Shown: piece by piece, positions 1-12,705 of the stretch | How positions within the stretch are numbered: the first letter of the stretch is position 1 | Layout of the letters: each line of letters starts with the position of its first letter | Notes under the pieces: generated by a model | The model's database searches: none | Seen by the model: only the letters and a program-made list of their open reading frames with translations | Told to the model about the DNA's origin: nothing | Source: Taenia hydatigena | Taxonomy: Eukaryota > Platyhelminthes > Cestoda > Cyclophyllidea > Taeniidae | Length of the DNA stretch: 64,000 nucleotides | Reading direction: 5' to 3' | NCBI GenBank assembly: GCA_036345935.2 | Contig: JADWOT020000010.1 | Coordinates: forward strand, 10,817,412-10,881,411 | Translations under genes and position numbers: made by a program

Positions 1-2459
1 TTCTTCCGGACTACGTATCTGACAATTTCGAGTTATTTAAGCTCCATTTGACAAGGCATCAACGACAACTCACCACTGCTCTCTTGAGTTGAGATCGAGA
101 AAGGAGACTGGGTACCTTCTGTCGAAGTATATCCCACTCCCTTCGTTCCATTTTCAGGCTGTACGATCGAGGCCTACTCGTCTCCAAGGTGTCCGATTCA
201 ACATTCAAGTCCAGTGGACCTGGCAAATGATGACAAAGTTGACAACTTTGCATGAAAAATTATCAAACTTCATGAAGGATTAAGTAGAGCGGTTTTTAAT
301 GGCCGCTATCTTCTTTGATGATGGAAAGTCCTTTGGAATTCCAATTTGCCCACCAGCATCGCTTCCACCCATCCACCTGTTTTTGGTCTGGAAAGAAGCT
401 CACCTTTTTCATTTTGCCTGCCTATGGGCACGCAGAGTAGCAGTTTGTTAGCTTACCCACCGCTGAGAGAATTATCCACCCACCCGATAAGACTAGAGCG
501 GCTTAACATTGACAGGAAGAAAGCTCATTTCAGCCGCTTAGCTGACTACGCTTGTGACATCCCACCCATGACCAGCCCTGATCCAGGCGGACAACATCGA
601 AGAAGATGCTGACGGCCTTCCAATTTTGCATTCCGCGTGGAGACTGCCAATGAAGCAACATTGCCAACCAGGAAAGGCAAGAAAGCAAATGATGGATGGT
701 GAGGGTTTTTAAGGCTAAGGGATCGTCATCACATTCCGAAACAGGAGACTTAACTGCACCGACTTCTTAATCAGCTTCAAAAGAACGACGGCTATGACTC
801 CCTTGCGCTGGTTCAACATCTAACCCAAACCGTGGAAGAAGTGAACTCAAGTCAGCCTCTCTAGCCATCCATACCAAAGTGAAACGCATTGACCAGGAGA
901 ATTGTTTCATGGACATCAGGTCTGTGGAGATAGCACATAGTTTGTATAAGAAACGCGCAAATTTTGACTCAACTAACGTCCTCAATGCGGTCCACAGGGT
1001 GTAAAGTCCTCATGTCTGAGGCGAAGGCGAGAACACTTGGAGGGACAAGGAAGAGAAGCCATACAGCAAAGTGATCTGGAGTCGAGTTTGAGGCAATTTA
1101 CACCTGTCTCAATTTACCAGCTCTTTTAAGGAATGCATACACTAATGCCCCGTCAGGATGGCACTAAGAGGCGTTGACTGCTGGCAAATGGAGGAAAACC
1201 GGAAGATCGCTCATGAATAGTCTGTCAGAGGCGAGCCAAAAACTGTCCAAGGAAACTTTTGCAAAGGAAAGGCAAAAGGGAGAAAAAAATTGAACCTATA
1301 AAACCATCATTCAAGGATTTTCCAAATCTGTGTAGGAGTTTCGGTGTAGCTGCTGACCATAATGACCTGTTAGTACCAGCTATGGGAAAGGTTTGTAGTT
1401 TATAACCAAAGGAAACTTGCAGCAAAAACAGGCAAGAGTCACTAAAGCCCCTGGAAAAACCACGGAATTGTTAAGACCTAGTCAACCAAATGAACCGTCT
1501 CTCCACAATTTGCAACTCTTGAAGACAAAGAAACGGAGCCAAAAGCAATCAACAATAAGCGCTCATTTACTACACATTTGTGAATCCTGAGCACCCGAAT
1601 CTCTTCCATGAGAATGGCGAAGAATGATTCGCTTCACTCGCGGTGGGGAGAGGTGAGGATAAAAAAAAATCGTGGTGGAACGTAAACAGATGGGTTCTGC
1701 CCACATGGTGCACACTAACAGATGTCAGACGACAGCCGACTTGCAAGAACCATGACAACTCTTTGTTCACTGACTAACCCACTGAGTCCCTTGTGAGGAG
1801 AAGTGGCTTTCTTGATTCAGACCCCTCGAGCACAAGCCTTAACTTGGCTTTGTGTTTGGTACATTCCAGATGAGACTGCTGACTAGCTAATATGTTCCCC
1901 TACTCAAGGCCAAACAAATGTAGCCAAGGGCTCTCAACTTTGTGACGATGAGACGTGGAGAGACAACAGCTTAATCATCGCTCCTGGAAATATCGAGGGC
2001 TAGTCCATTAGTCATTGAGAGGACAAGGCGATGTAAGTTCGCTTTTCACAAAACCGCATAGAACACACGACAAAACCCACACATGGGATGACGTTGTTTC
2101 ACATTCAAGGATGGGTAGATACAAAATGGATGGATGGACGAACTTAAACCGACCGGGGAAAAAAAGGGGCAAATGCATGGAACGGCTCCCACCCTCAATC
2201 TCCGTGTTCTCCCCCTCTGTTTTCCCAAGCTCCAAGTGATGTTGAGAAGGGAGGAGGAGCTAGATACCGATGCGACTACCTCAAGAAACCTACTCTTGAT
2301 TGTTTAAAAACCTAATTTTACATCCTTAAACACCACGACCACCCAGGTCCATACCTTAGCATGTTCCATACCACTGATCCTTCCACTCTGTGGCGAATTC
2401 AGGTCTTAGGAGGTGCCCAAATTTACTGCTTTTTCATTGAGTAGGACAAAATGAACAAT
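1..2459. other. No gene recognised
   Basis: Only short open frames (under 90 codons) occur on either strand, with no recognisable domain, no convincing signal peptide and no matched splice sites. The right edge adjoins the 3' end of the minus-strand ankyrin gene, so the last few hundred bases probably include its 3' untranslated region and downstream sequence. I see no match to the repeats that fill the right part of the window. Confidence 0.4.
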
Positions 2460-5400
2460 TTAAAGATAAGCGGTTGAATGCCATCGTGGACACACTTTAA
2501 ATACGTCCCCTTCCTCCCTTTCGACCAATTTACCTTGGGGAATGGTTGACTTGACCTCACGGTGAAGGTAGGGCCTTGCTGAAATGCTTCCTCCGTTTGA
2601 CGCCTCCTCAGAAGACGACTTTTTTGCAGGCATCAGAGCTGCTATTACCGCTCCTGTTGGCGAAGTTGGCATCTCCACACCAAGCGACGTTTTTTGCAGT
2701 TTTCGGCAACCACCATCCACCTCGGATGCCCTCGCGACCCTTTGAAGGGTTGAGTTACCTGGTGGGGGTGATTCCAAGGGTAGATTTGCTTCGTACTCCC
2801 GACCTTTGAACTCGTCGTTATCGTTTTCAAGATTGTCGGTAGTATTGAATGTCGGCGAGAAGCTGGCCAGGAGTTTGGTCATTTTGATGTTGCGTAGGAC
2901 GTATTTGGCCAAAGAGAAGGCTGTTTGACCCTGACAATTGTGCGAATGACGTGGACGAGCTCCGTAGGAACAGAGAAGGCGAGCCATTGCATAACTGAAA
3001 TGTTTGATTTGATAACCTGCTAAGAAGTGCCGCTAAACCTATAAAATGGGCTCGATGCATATCTACTTCAAAAACAAAGTTGAAGATCTTGTAGTCATGG
3101 TCCGCCTTATGAGCCGTTGAAAAGGCTGTGCCCGTGCTTTCAAACCTTTTATTGGCAAATCAGACACTGCATCAGTATCTAGAGTAGATGTCGACTGTAG
3201 GTGAAATTTTCTACTGAAATCCGATTTAATCAACCCCAAAATTTAAATGACCTACTTGTTTGTCTTCACTGCCCAATGTAACGGCGTATCGCCATTCCTA
3301 TCCTTCAGCTGATTCAGCTTTTGAGAGCCCTTGCCAGCCTGTCCATGGAATTGGTGTTTCTGCTGATTCGCATCCACTGCTGCTGACGCTTCCCCCTCCT
3401 CCTCCTCCGATGACGAGGACGTCCAACCACTTAAGCAGCCATCCAGCAGGGTATTTGCGGCATGTAAAAGCACTACTGCACATGAAGCACTATTTCGACG
3501 GACTGCCATGTGTAGCGCTGTGACGGCATAGGGCGAAGCAGTGGGTTGTTTAAGCGAGGAGAGGATACGATGCGGTTTAAAAGCTGTATTGTGGATTGGT
3601 AGGAGAGCCTGTGCAAGCCTGGCATCACCAAGATCAACTGCGGTATGTAGAGCACTCCATCCACTGTCTCCAGCTGTTGCGAGAAGATCGACTTTACCCG
3701 TTGAGACCAAAAGTTTAACCTTGAAGCGAGATGGAGAAGGTCGGTACAAAGCCTCTCACGAATCAACACCCGCACCCTGCTCGAATAATACACTCCTCAG
3801 CCTTTAGAAGTGGCATCAAGGAAACATATTCAAAACCTTCACTCTGGCCCAGTTCGTTCGACATGCAGCAATAGGTTCAACCACATTTCTTTAAAAAAGG
3901 GGGATATCTTTCCAATGACAAGTCTTTGCCCTTACTGAAGAAGATGAACAAACAGCTGCCTCTGCACTCCTTTCACTTCAGTGAGGCTTACAGATCCCAG
4001 CAATGTCTCATTGATTTTCAGCTCATCTTCCACTGATTTTCTGGCATAAGTGCAAACGACTTATTCCACCACTGATGCCTGTTGTCACTGCGTCAACACA
4101 GGAGCGCATCCATCATTGGGTGATTCATTACCCTGGTATGTTTGTTAATCATTTTTGGGAGGCACTCTTCTCTGTCGTCGCACTCTGCTCCTACACTCTC
4201 TCGAAATGCCTCACGACGGGTTTGAACTTGACCTTTGGAACCGAGTTCAACTCGTTCCGTAAAGAACACAGGACAGGCTGAAGTCGTATTTACTGCATTC
4301 CTTCGATGGAGGCTTGGCGAAATGATCATAAATCCAAACCAGAAGAGAATTGGGGCCCAGCACCACAAGCAGCAAAGTAACTAGAGACTGACACTAAAAT
4401 CCACGCTTTGTAGTGCATGAATAAAGACAGACCAGTGGAACTCTAGATCTCTGCAACTCTCAATAAGTCAGTCCGGCGAGCTACATCAGGCCTTCCTGCA
4501 CCCACTTTCCACACAGATCATGTCACGAGTTTAACAGAGATCTGCAATTTTATTGGCTAAGATGACATCGAAGCACATTGCTAATTGGTTAGGCCAGACA
4601 GCAGTAAATCATTTCACAATCCAACTTAAAGGTCAAAAGGTTCCCCCACAAACTAGGCTATTTGAACATCGGCACTAACATATTCTTTTAAATTGGGCCC
4701 TTAAAACAAAGAGGAAACCTGAATATCAAATGCGTTATAATTTTCTGAAGAAGCCTGCTTTCGAGGGAAACAAGTTAAGACTGGAGGCGGCGTATAAACG
4801 CATGGATAATTTCTCAAGCACTAATTATTATAAGCTTGTAATTAATTTGAGAAACTTTAGTGGGGGTGAGTCACTCCAGACGTTAATTTTTTTACCAACA
4901 TTGTGTATATTGAAGTAAATAAATAAATATGCTTAGCCAAAATGCCACGGATCACTTTAAAGTTTACGTAAAGTTTCTGCGGTTACTGGGGATTAGGAGA
5001 GGGAAACAAAAAGTTTCCCAAAACATTCCATCCAAGTAAAAATGCCACACCATTGAACAAAGAACAAATGATACAATTCGGTGCTTTTAGTTACTCACTT
5101 CTTTAACTAAACCCTTTAGCATTTTTGTTATGAATGGAAGATAAGTGCCACCGTTGATAAGATTCATAGGGAAGACCCTTTTCCTCAATTGGCAGAAGAG
5201 CCCTCCCCAAGTTATTTAGAAGTGAAAACCCGGAAGCCTTGTTGTTTTTAGCGTTTAAAGGAACTGCTGGAAGTTTTCATTCGTTAGCTGTCAGATGAGC
5301 TGTGATCGAAAACACTTAATGCTCAGCCATTCTGTCATAATGCCAAACTGCTGCGTCTTTTCGTCGACGCCAATGCCGCATCTTACATTATTATGAATTT

Positions 5401-6110
5401 ATCAGAGTGATTTAGTGATAAGAAGCAGCTACTGTACCGCAGCTAACGAATCATACGTCGACAGTATATCAGGAGACCTCATGAGGAAGTGAAGGCAAAT
5501 TTTTGTTTATCGGAACCTGAGAAGTTCTCGAAGAAAACCAACACCAAATGGGAGAATGAAAGTCTAAGGTTCTTTTAATTAATGGTTACAGCATCACAAG
5601 AGCCTTCACAGATGGAGATCATTACGAGCAGTTTCCTAAACTCATCATTCAGTTGAATTTTGGCCCGACTCTTGTCTGTCGCCTCTCAGATGACACCCAA
5701 CCAGTGGAGAGGAAACCATGTGATTGCGTGTACTTCCAAGTCGGCTGACGAGCCGTTTGGACTGACGTGATGCAGCTTATTTGGTAGCAATAAAAGCAAG
5801 AAATAATAGACTACAGGCACATATAAACAAGCAAACTCACCGCTTCTTCGAAACGTTTCTCCACAGCAATGTGGAGGGCAGTTTTGCCCTCCAAATCCAG
5901 CCCACTCATCAGCACCAAATCCACAAATTCTCCAGCATTCTCCAGGATCCACTGCAGTTTCATCTTGAAGACAGCACCATCCGCACTCTCTAGGGCTAGA
6001 AGCAATTCTCTTCGAAGCAACTGCAGTAGTATTCCTGCATCCGCTGCCGAGGTGGATGTCGAGGTGGATGAGGGTAGGCGTTTGATATTCCTCAACGTTG
6101 TCTGAGGCAT
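2460..6110 (-). CDS. Ankyrin-repeat protein, IkB/Bcl-3-like (3 exons)
   Basis: Three minus-strand exons join in frame. Exon 1 is 6110-5841 (or begins upstream) and ends at GCG|GTGAGT. Exon 2 is 3719-3256, with acceptor TTCAAG and donor AA|GTAGGT. Exon 3 is 2994-2460, with acceptor ACATTTCAG. The product is about 420 residues. Ankyrin signatures follow one another: GKTALHIAVEKRFEEA joined across the first intron to VKLL, then GWSALHTAVDLGDARLAQALL, VTALHMAVRRNSASCAVVLL, GDTPLHWAVKTN joined across the second intron to YAMARLLCSYGA, and GQTAFSLAKYVLRN. Ankyrin repeats are protein-binding scaffolds. A run of about six with loops of this kind is typical of IkB/Bcl-3 proteins that hold NF-kB in the cytoplasm or regulate it in the nucleus. 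A Ser4-Glu4 acidic insert separates the third and fourth repeats. No N-terminal DSGxxS degron is seen. The start is uncertain: ATG at 6110 is the first Met in the frame, but a 5' exon may be missing. The ankyrin fold is well supported; IkB membership is inferred. Confidence 0.7.
3720..5840 (-). other. Large intron 1 of the ankyrin gene
   Basis: This 2.1-kb stretch lies between the donor at 5840 (GTGAGT) and the acceptor at 3721-3720 (AG). It interrupts one ankyrin repeat between the AVEKRFEEA half and the VKLL half, both in phase 0. Short open frames inside it, for example around 4.1-4.3 kb, have no domain and are not counted as genes. Confidence 0.6.
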
Positions 6111-6161
6111 TACTTGTCGTCTAGCCGTGGAGAGCACGGAGGTCCCACCAAACGCAAACAC

Positions 6162-9100
6162 CCTCCATGCAAGGCACTACTGCCGAAATGAAAGCCAGTC
6201 ATGAGGCTAGGCTGTCGACGAATCACATGTCGTATCAGCGGTTGTAAACAGCACCGCTGTTTGGCTGACTTGGGTGGTAGTCGAGTGCGCGAGAATCTGT
6301 CAACAAAGTCTAATTGACCAATCAAAAGAGGATGTTCTTTTCTGGCTAACTCTTGTGTCGGATTCTAGGTTACGAGGCGGAAGAGGTTGGAGAGAGGCGA
6401 AGCAGAGGGCTAATTCACTTGTTGATCAGCAAGAGGGCCTTTGCCACCCTTCAAATTTGTTTAAAATGGCAAATTATTTTTCTCCGAAAAAGTGGTTAGA
6501 TTTTCGGTACGGTGTTAGGGCAATTGAAGTAGGACTGCTTGTGAGACAGGTGGGGAGATCACATTGCATTGGGACAAAAAATTGGCCACGAATGTCTGCA
6601 GAGGGTTGCCTCAAGTCTTGCAACTGGGTCAGGAGTGACCTTGAAGGGTGGGTGAAGCGATTGGTGGAACGGAAAGAGGCATGCAAATGCCAGACTGGTA
6701 AGATGTTGTTTTATTGCAAAGAGCCTAAATGGAGTTGATGTATTTTTGCGCAAATGCACAGAGCAGACAAATAATTGAGCGATGGTTTTGCAAAAAAAAT
6801 TATAGCAAGCAGATGGAAAATGCTTCACCTATGGTATGGAAGGACGCACTGCCTTGCAAAATTCCGCATTTACAAAGCAATTCATCACCAGGCAAATGAC
6901 TAGCAACTTGGTCCTAGATGGGTTTGGAAAGTTCGACACAGCTGCGTGATTTCGAGCCTTAGATTAACCCATTAGATGCTTTGAAGAGGTGAGTACGGGA
7001 ATGCAATGGAACTGGAAACTTGGCTAGGAAGCAAGTAATTGCGATGTGGACTTCAACAAGCTCGTTTGCAGACTAGTTGCTAATAGACGAACAAGAACGC
7101 GGGGAAGTCTTCGACTTCGAGGTCGTGGAAGGAATGCTGGATGCATGTATCCAGGAGATTGAGTCGGCGTTAATGTTTGAATTGGCGGGACCACTGAAGT
7201 GGTCTGCCACAAATTTAGGTAGCTGCTGACGGTGGGATGAGTTCTCTAATGGACACTGCCGTCACTCACGTCAGCATGAATGCATTTGCGTTAAAGAAGG
7301 AAGCATGAAATCGGAAGTCTTTATCATGTTGAACTTTTTAACTTCGTAAAAACTCCGCTAGTAGCTGTGTTATATTTTTCTTGGACTTAGATGCGGGAGT
7401 GAACAGAGTTGTTAATGCTCTTGTTGATTGGAAGGTGGGCAGAGAGACTGGGGAATAAGTGCCGAGTTAGTAGTCTAGTAGGTGGTGCGATGTCTCGACC
7501 AAACGAGTGCCGTTTGGTCGTAGTCATAAAAGCAACACCAAACAGCAGAGTTGCCTTGAAACGCATAGCAACTAGATGAAAGAGATTACGGCACCATCAT
7601 AAATCGCCTTATGGCTTACGCTGAAAGGCGACTGTGCTATTGAATGCCCATTTATTCGCACGAGGCACCTTGTCCATAATAAAAGGATGCATTCCTCTTC
7701 AAAATTTGCTCACGGCAAAGCATTAAGCTTTCCACATAAACTGTCGCAGTCATTATACTTCACGACCGGACAGCTTAAGAGGTCTAAGCAGATGAGTAGA
7801 GTGGGGCGTATATAATTGGTTCTGTGAGACATGAGAACTACCCTAGGGCCATCGCCCCTAATTTAGCTTTTTTAATCCTAAAACAGAAAGAATAATGCCC
7901 AAAGGCATTAAAAAATCGAAGCATATGCCACGTGGGCAATCATCACTTTTCCGCCTTATCAATGGCCAAAGTGGATGCCGAGCCAACTTTCCTGTGATCA
8001 TTCCGTACTGAACTTGTAGAATGAAAAGCAGTCGATTCAATTATGTCCGCAAATTGGAGGTTGAGTTGCGCCCGGTTAAAATACCTTCCAAACCGTAAAG
8101 CAGGCTAATGCACGTCATGTGAGTCGATATACTACTTATATATATAAGTAGGCAAGCTGCGTTGCCAAGCTTGGGATTCAATTGCAGTTTTTCAATGAAG
8201 GTAAGGGTTTCCTTTTGTAGAGTGAGCCCTCCACCACATTTCTGCCGTCAGTTTGGTCACCTAACTAAGAATAATTGTCTCGGTCTGTCAGTGCTGTCGG
8301 TGCAGCTCATTTTTCTCTTTCCGCCTTACTTTGGTATATGACCAGCCATAGCTGTATTCATTTACACAGTTAATGTGGAAACTAAGAAAGACGCTCAACA
8401 AAAATTTGCCCCGGTTAACATTGGATTGACGACGGCACATACTCCTCGATTGCACGCAACCCTAGCTACGCATTTGATAGTCGCTTTGTGATGCCCTCTG
8501 GCTCACAGGCGTACACCTCCTCCCCTTCTCCTCCACAATTTTGAGAACTTCATCACCTGCCTTTATTACTTTCTAGCGCGCTTCCACTCCCGTCACTCAG
8601 TGTATCACTTCCGCTATTCACCTCTTGCCCAGAGGTCTGCATATCAACTTGCAGTCGTCTCTACTCCAGTTTAGCAGGATGAGGTGGCCGATTTGACCTG
8701 CATTCGGCCAATAAGACAGCCAGGCAATGACAAAACCTCCACCTCCATATCCAAATTCCTCCACACATACAGGCTCGTAAACGTGCTTGTATCCTCATGT
8801 CAGCCCATCAGAAGGCCCGAACCGACATAGTGTAAAGATGTGGTGAAGTGTGGCCTTATAAGACGTCTTATCCACCAATCCCGATTTCTGGCCCTCTTTG
8901 GACCCTGATCTCCGGTCTGCAGGCTTTGCAGAACCACAACGACCAACCCATCCGCTGCGAACTCTGAGTGCTCTTAGCTAAGGTTTTGCTCACAATGATG
9001 GGACCTGCATTGTAAAAGAGAGAAAGCAATCACCAATCGATAGCAGAGATCAGGTTATGAGGTTGCACCATCAGTAGTGCTTCACTTTCCATACCCCGGT

Positions 9101-10431
9101 CCGGTAGTGACACCTCACTTGACAATGATTTGTGTACCTCCAATCTCACATATTTTCGCAATGAGTTTTAGGCGAGAGAATAGAATCCATCAGGTGGCAG
9201 CAAAATCGGTATCAATAACAGCTGCTTGGGTGGACACGAGTTAGCCCGCCCAACTCGGAGTGTCCCAACGATAGAGGCAACAAATGGGAGGAAGTCCTAT
9301 CAATGCCAATGAAAGATGATTTGACGCATGAGTGTTGCCTGTTGCTGATCAAGGCGCGAATACTTCTAGGTATCGAGGACTATCCTTCCTCCCTTGATTT
9401 ATGCAATGGTAGAAAATAAACATCAATAAACAGACGTTAGGAGCTAGTGATTGACGTATGATTTAACTGTGCACGCTCTTAACCCCTCATGTTGCGATAA
9501 TACGCGCGTTTCAAGGTGCATGACAAGGTATATCCATCGCATTCGAGGATCCTATTCAATACTACCAAAAGCGTTACATTTTTTTAGTCGCACAAGCGAA
9601 TGGCGCCATGAGGAATGTTAAATGCAGACAGGTGGCAATTTAATTGCAAAAAAGGCATTTTATATGCGATGCTTTAATGAACCACACCCATCTGTGGGTT
9701 TGATACTCCTCCAACACATAGCGCATTGTTAAACTCTCTCCGCATCCATTTGCTCATGCCTTTAGAAATCAAATTCACATTTGCACTACTCCAGAGTTGA
9801 TACTTGCCAAGGGTCTTCTACCCCCTTATCTATTTAAAAATACAACAAAACAGCTTTTGAATTCGCAATTTTACGAGCTTGTCTTACTGGCAAAGCGACT
9901 TTTCTAGCAGTACTTTGATTTGGAAAAAACTTCTTTACGCACGCCGAAAATCATTGCCTCGGTAAGGGCACTCCCGTCGAATTTACCCAAAATCGACTAG
10001 CTACTCATACAAATTTCAGTAGACCTCAATGCTAAACTGAAGCTGCATGAACAAAAATGATCTTTGGATTGCATTAAAATGCTGTTTGATTTAAGAAAAT
10101 CGTAATGAACAGTAAACAGTAGGTCATCAAATACCATAAGGCATCTCTACAGCATCAAATTGTCTAATTTTTAGGAAGAAAAACACCTTGAAAGACAACC
10201 AAACGGTAGCCAACAATGCTCTAATAGTTTTTTCGGTCCTATATAGCTTTATGACCCAGTGGCAGATGTTGAGGCAATCCTTTTCCTCGCTAAAAAAATC
10301 AATGGAATTACGAAACCGAAAATGCTTCCTCGTTCTTAGTGTCTTTATGGTTAAAGATTCAATTATTTAACACAAAATGAAACGAATCAAGCGGTGCATG
10401 AAGAATTGATTAAGCATTCAAATATACAGAG
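6162..10431. other. Intergenic, no gene recognised
   Basis: More than 4 kb between the ankyrin gene and the tetraspan gene holds only short frames of 60-154 codons without domains or splice partners. The longest, on plus at 6274-6738, has a composition like noncoding DNA. A 5' exon of the ankyrin gene could lie just right of 6160. The part from 8.4 to 9.4 kb is richer in C and T but codes for nothing I can identify. Confidence 0.4.
8132..8151. repeat. Perfect 20-bp AT-rich palindrome
   Basis: The sequence ctacttatatatataagtag equals its own reverse complement. It could form a small cruciform, or it may be a chance AT-rich microsatellite. There is no gene close enough to assign a regulatory role. 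Confidence 0.5.
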
Positions 10432-11675
10432 CTAGACAGCAGAATCTTTTAGGATATTGCTTTGTGCAGTTCCGTACACGACAACTGGTTTTTCCTGCTT
10501 TCCACTGATCCCCGAAAGACTGAGTGAGCGCAACGAATAATTCGATGCTTGCGCACCCACCGCTGCCGCCGTCGACACAGCTTCGGTCGGTCTCTCACGC
10601 TGTAGGTTTTGTCTCAACTTTGCAGACGCTATAGCGCCCGAGGTCGCAGGTACCTCAGGTCTCAAAGACATTCCTGGGATAGTAGTTCTTGCCTCGCCGT
10701 AACGTGTCAGAAGAGCGCTCTTCGCACTACCAAGAACTGAAGAGATTCGAGCCGCTGGTCCTGCCCCTCCACGTCTACTTCCGCTCCTCATACTCCCGGC
10801 CATAGATGGCAGCGAAGCAGTCAAGAAAAGTGATGGAACTCCACCCAATTTGGACTCCGAAGCAGCGCCAATCGCAGAAGCGCCCGGTGGCATTGTCCGA
10901 GTAGGCAGTTCGCCCGTACCAGAGGTCAAGTCAGGTGGCATTGATTGAGCCGCAAGAAACCCGCCTTCTTCCAGCAGTTTGTAGTATATCTGCTCACTAT
11001 AGTGGGCTAACTGATCAACGATGAGGCAAAAGATGCTAAGCAGCATAAGAATTCCGCCAGTTGCTGCAAAGCCCAGTCCCCATCCAACAGTGTTGCGGTC
11101 TGAGAAAGGCAGCCACATCCGATCCTTAGACATTAGGCCCATCATTATCGTGATTACTGTTAAACAGGCAACTAAAGGAAAATCACCTTAGTTACTCACC
11201 AAAGCTCTTACCGACTACAGACTGGAGGAATATGATAGGAGTATTTGACAACCTGCAGAATTTCGTTTCTATCCCTGCAGCGTTTTGAAGAATGAGCAAA
11301 AGGCTTCCAAGACTAAATACTATGTTCACAATTGATGTCACTTGGACGAATATAAACCATGCTAGATTATTTGAGGCTCTTAAAATCTAGGCATCACTTA
11401 CGAGGATTAATCCAAAACCGAATGTATTTAAATTCCTGCCTAAAAACGTACCAGCAACCATCGTAGGCTTTTGAGATGTAGTCTCCAGCAAAAATGAAAT
11501 TGTCGAAACAAACTTCCCACAAACCGAGACGGACAAAACCAAAGTTCTCCTGATTTATTGAAACAATCCAGTGTGAAGAGACAAAACTTATAAAGTTAAA
11601 GAGGTTGGCAAGACTAGTTAACATTATTGCAAACAAAAATGACAAGCGCCACAAGCTCCGAATTCTACTACACAT
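10432..11675 (-). CDS. Four-transmembrane claudin/TARP-like protein (3 exons)
   Basis: Exons 11675-11402, 11361-11200 and 11171-10432 join in phase 1 at both junctions to give 391 residues. Splice sites are C|GTAAGT, CTAG|CA, TTTG|GTGAGT and TTTAG|TT. Four hydrophobic segments lie near residues 11-33, 93-117, 134-160 and 175-198. The first extracellular loop has the PMP22/claudin signature: W36, then GLW at 51-53, C56 and C74. The long Ser/Arg-rich cytoplasmic tail (about 190 residues) ends in DSAV, a class I PDZ ligand (S-x-V). Claudins form paracellular junctions; TARP/stargazin proteins are auxiliary subunits of glutamate receptors or calcium channels. The long tail and S-x-V end suit TARP better than a typical claudin, but I cannot separate them by eye. 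ATG at 11675 was chosen because it directly precedes a basic stretch and TM1. A 5' noncoding exon is possible. Confidence 0.75.
11200..11212 (-). other. Tandem alternative 5' splice sites in tetraspan exon 2
   Basis: Two good donors lie 12 nt apart: GTCG|GTAAGA (exon ending at 11212) and TTTG|GTGAGT (exon ending at 11200). Both leave phase 1 and both join the same acceptor at 11171. Use of the distal one adds four residues (GKSF) inside the third membrane segment. Confidence 0.5.
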
Positions 11676-12185
11676 TTCTCTAACGTCGCAATCAGGTATC
11701 ACATATTGAAAATACAAAAGGCTGGGGTAAACACGTTCTAGGTCATTTCAGGCCACGGTGTTTAGTAAAACGAAAGCACTGGTCTATGCAACTTGGAGAA
11801 GATGGCAAGTTTTCAAAATTTCGTAGACAAAACGCATTAGTTTTGCATTTATTTGTTTAAGTAAATGGTGCGACAGATAAAGTTGAGCGGTCAGGACAGA
11901 TTTAATTGTCTAGACTAGCGGCAAAATTCATTTTAATTCGGCGAAAAAACCTTTAATTTCGTTGTAAATTATTTTGTGGGAACATTAGTGTTGCACTATT
12001 TTTTAGTTTCATGCCTACGACTGTCTCCTTGCGCGAGCTTGCAGGTTGTTATGTGACGGGTTTGTTTTTTATTTAAGAGGAGCAATACCTTGCCACTCGT
12101 ATTTCCTTATATGCATCTTTTAAGCAAGAGGTAAAAAAATGTGACTATAGCAAAGTTTGTAGGTAAAAGATTAATTCTTTCTAAG
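11676..12185. other. Upstream region of the tetraspan gene
   Basis: This AT-rich stretch contains no open frame of note. It should hold the 5' untranslated region and promoter of the minus-strand tetraspan gene, but no specific element could be picked out by eye. Confidence 0.35.
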
Positions 12186-12189
12186 GTAA

Positions 12190-12280
12190 AAATTCGCCCT
12201 TTGAATCCCCATTAAGATTGAAGTAATTCCATTTCATCTGAGAAAAAAAGATTTCGTAAAACATTCCATCTTCCTTGCAG
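12190..12280. repeat. Dispersed repeat, partner at 15.31-15.39 kb
   Basis: The stretch beginning cgccctttgaatccccatta is a diverged direct copy of the one at 15307-15395 (gcccttctaattcccattga). Similarity continues through an ATCTGAGA core and a run of A's. It is the leftmost trace of the duplicated DNA that fills the right of the window. Confidence 0.55.
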
Positions 12281-12300
12281 GAAAGAGGAGTTGGATGTAG

Positions 12301-12705
12301 TACTTTGTTTGTTAGAACTGCCGGTTTCTGTCAAGGACACAGTGGTGGTCGTACTGTCCTAGCTGCGTGGGCTGGCCTCCGGGCCATGCCAGCAGCCTAT
12401 TTCCCTCTGTTCGGTGAATATATGTATTCTACCCTGCCACTTTGCCTTCTTTTGCCTTTAGGGAGCCTCGGGACGCTACAGTGGATGCAAAAAAAGCAAT
12501 GCTTTGTTTGTTCTGATTACCGATTTTAGTTACTTAAGTGGTCATAATGCTCTAGCCGTGTGGGCTCGCCTCTGGACCGCTACAGCAGTCCCATTTCCTC
12601 TCTTTATTGACTTTGTATTCTGTTCTAGTAGTATTTCTTATTTTGCTTTTAAGGAAGTCTTCGGATGGCACAGTGGATATTGCTACACATAGGCTTTGTG
12701 TGAGT
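12301..12705. repeat. Two-copy tandem repeat of about 200 bp
   Basis: Copy 1 (about 12301-12495) and copy 2 (about 12503-12705) share aligned blocks in the same order: CTTTGTTTGTT, GTGG..GT, CTAGC.GTGGGCT.GCCTC.GG, a CAGCA..C.ATTTCC tract, then GGATG-CAGTGGAT. They are clearly diverged. Short frames cross both copies without protein features, so I read this as noncoding. Confidence 0.55.
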
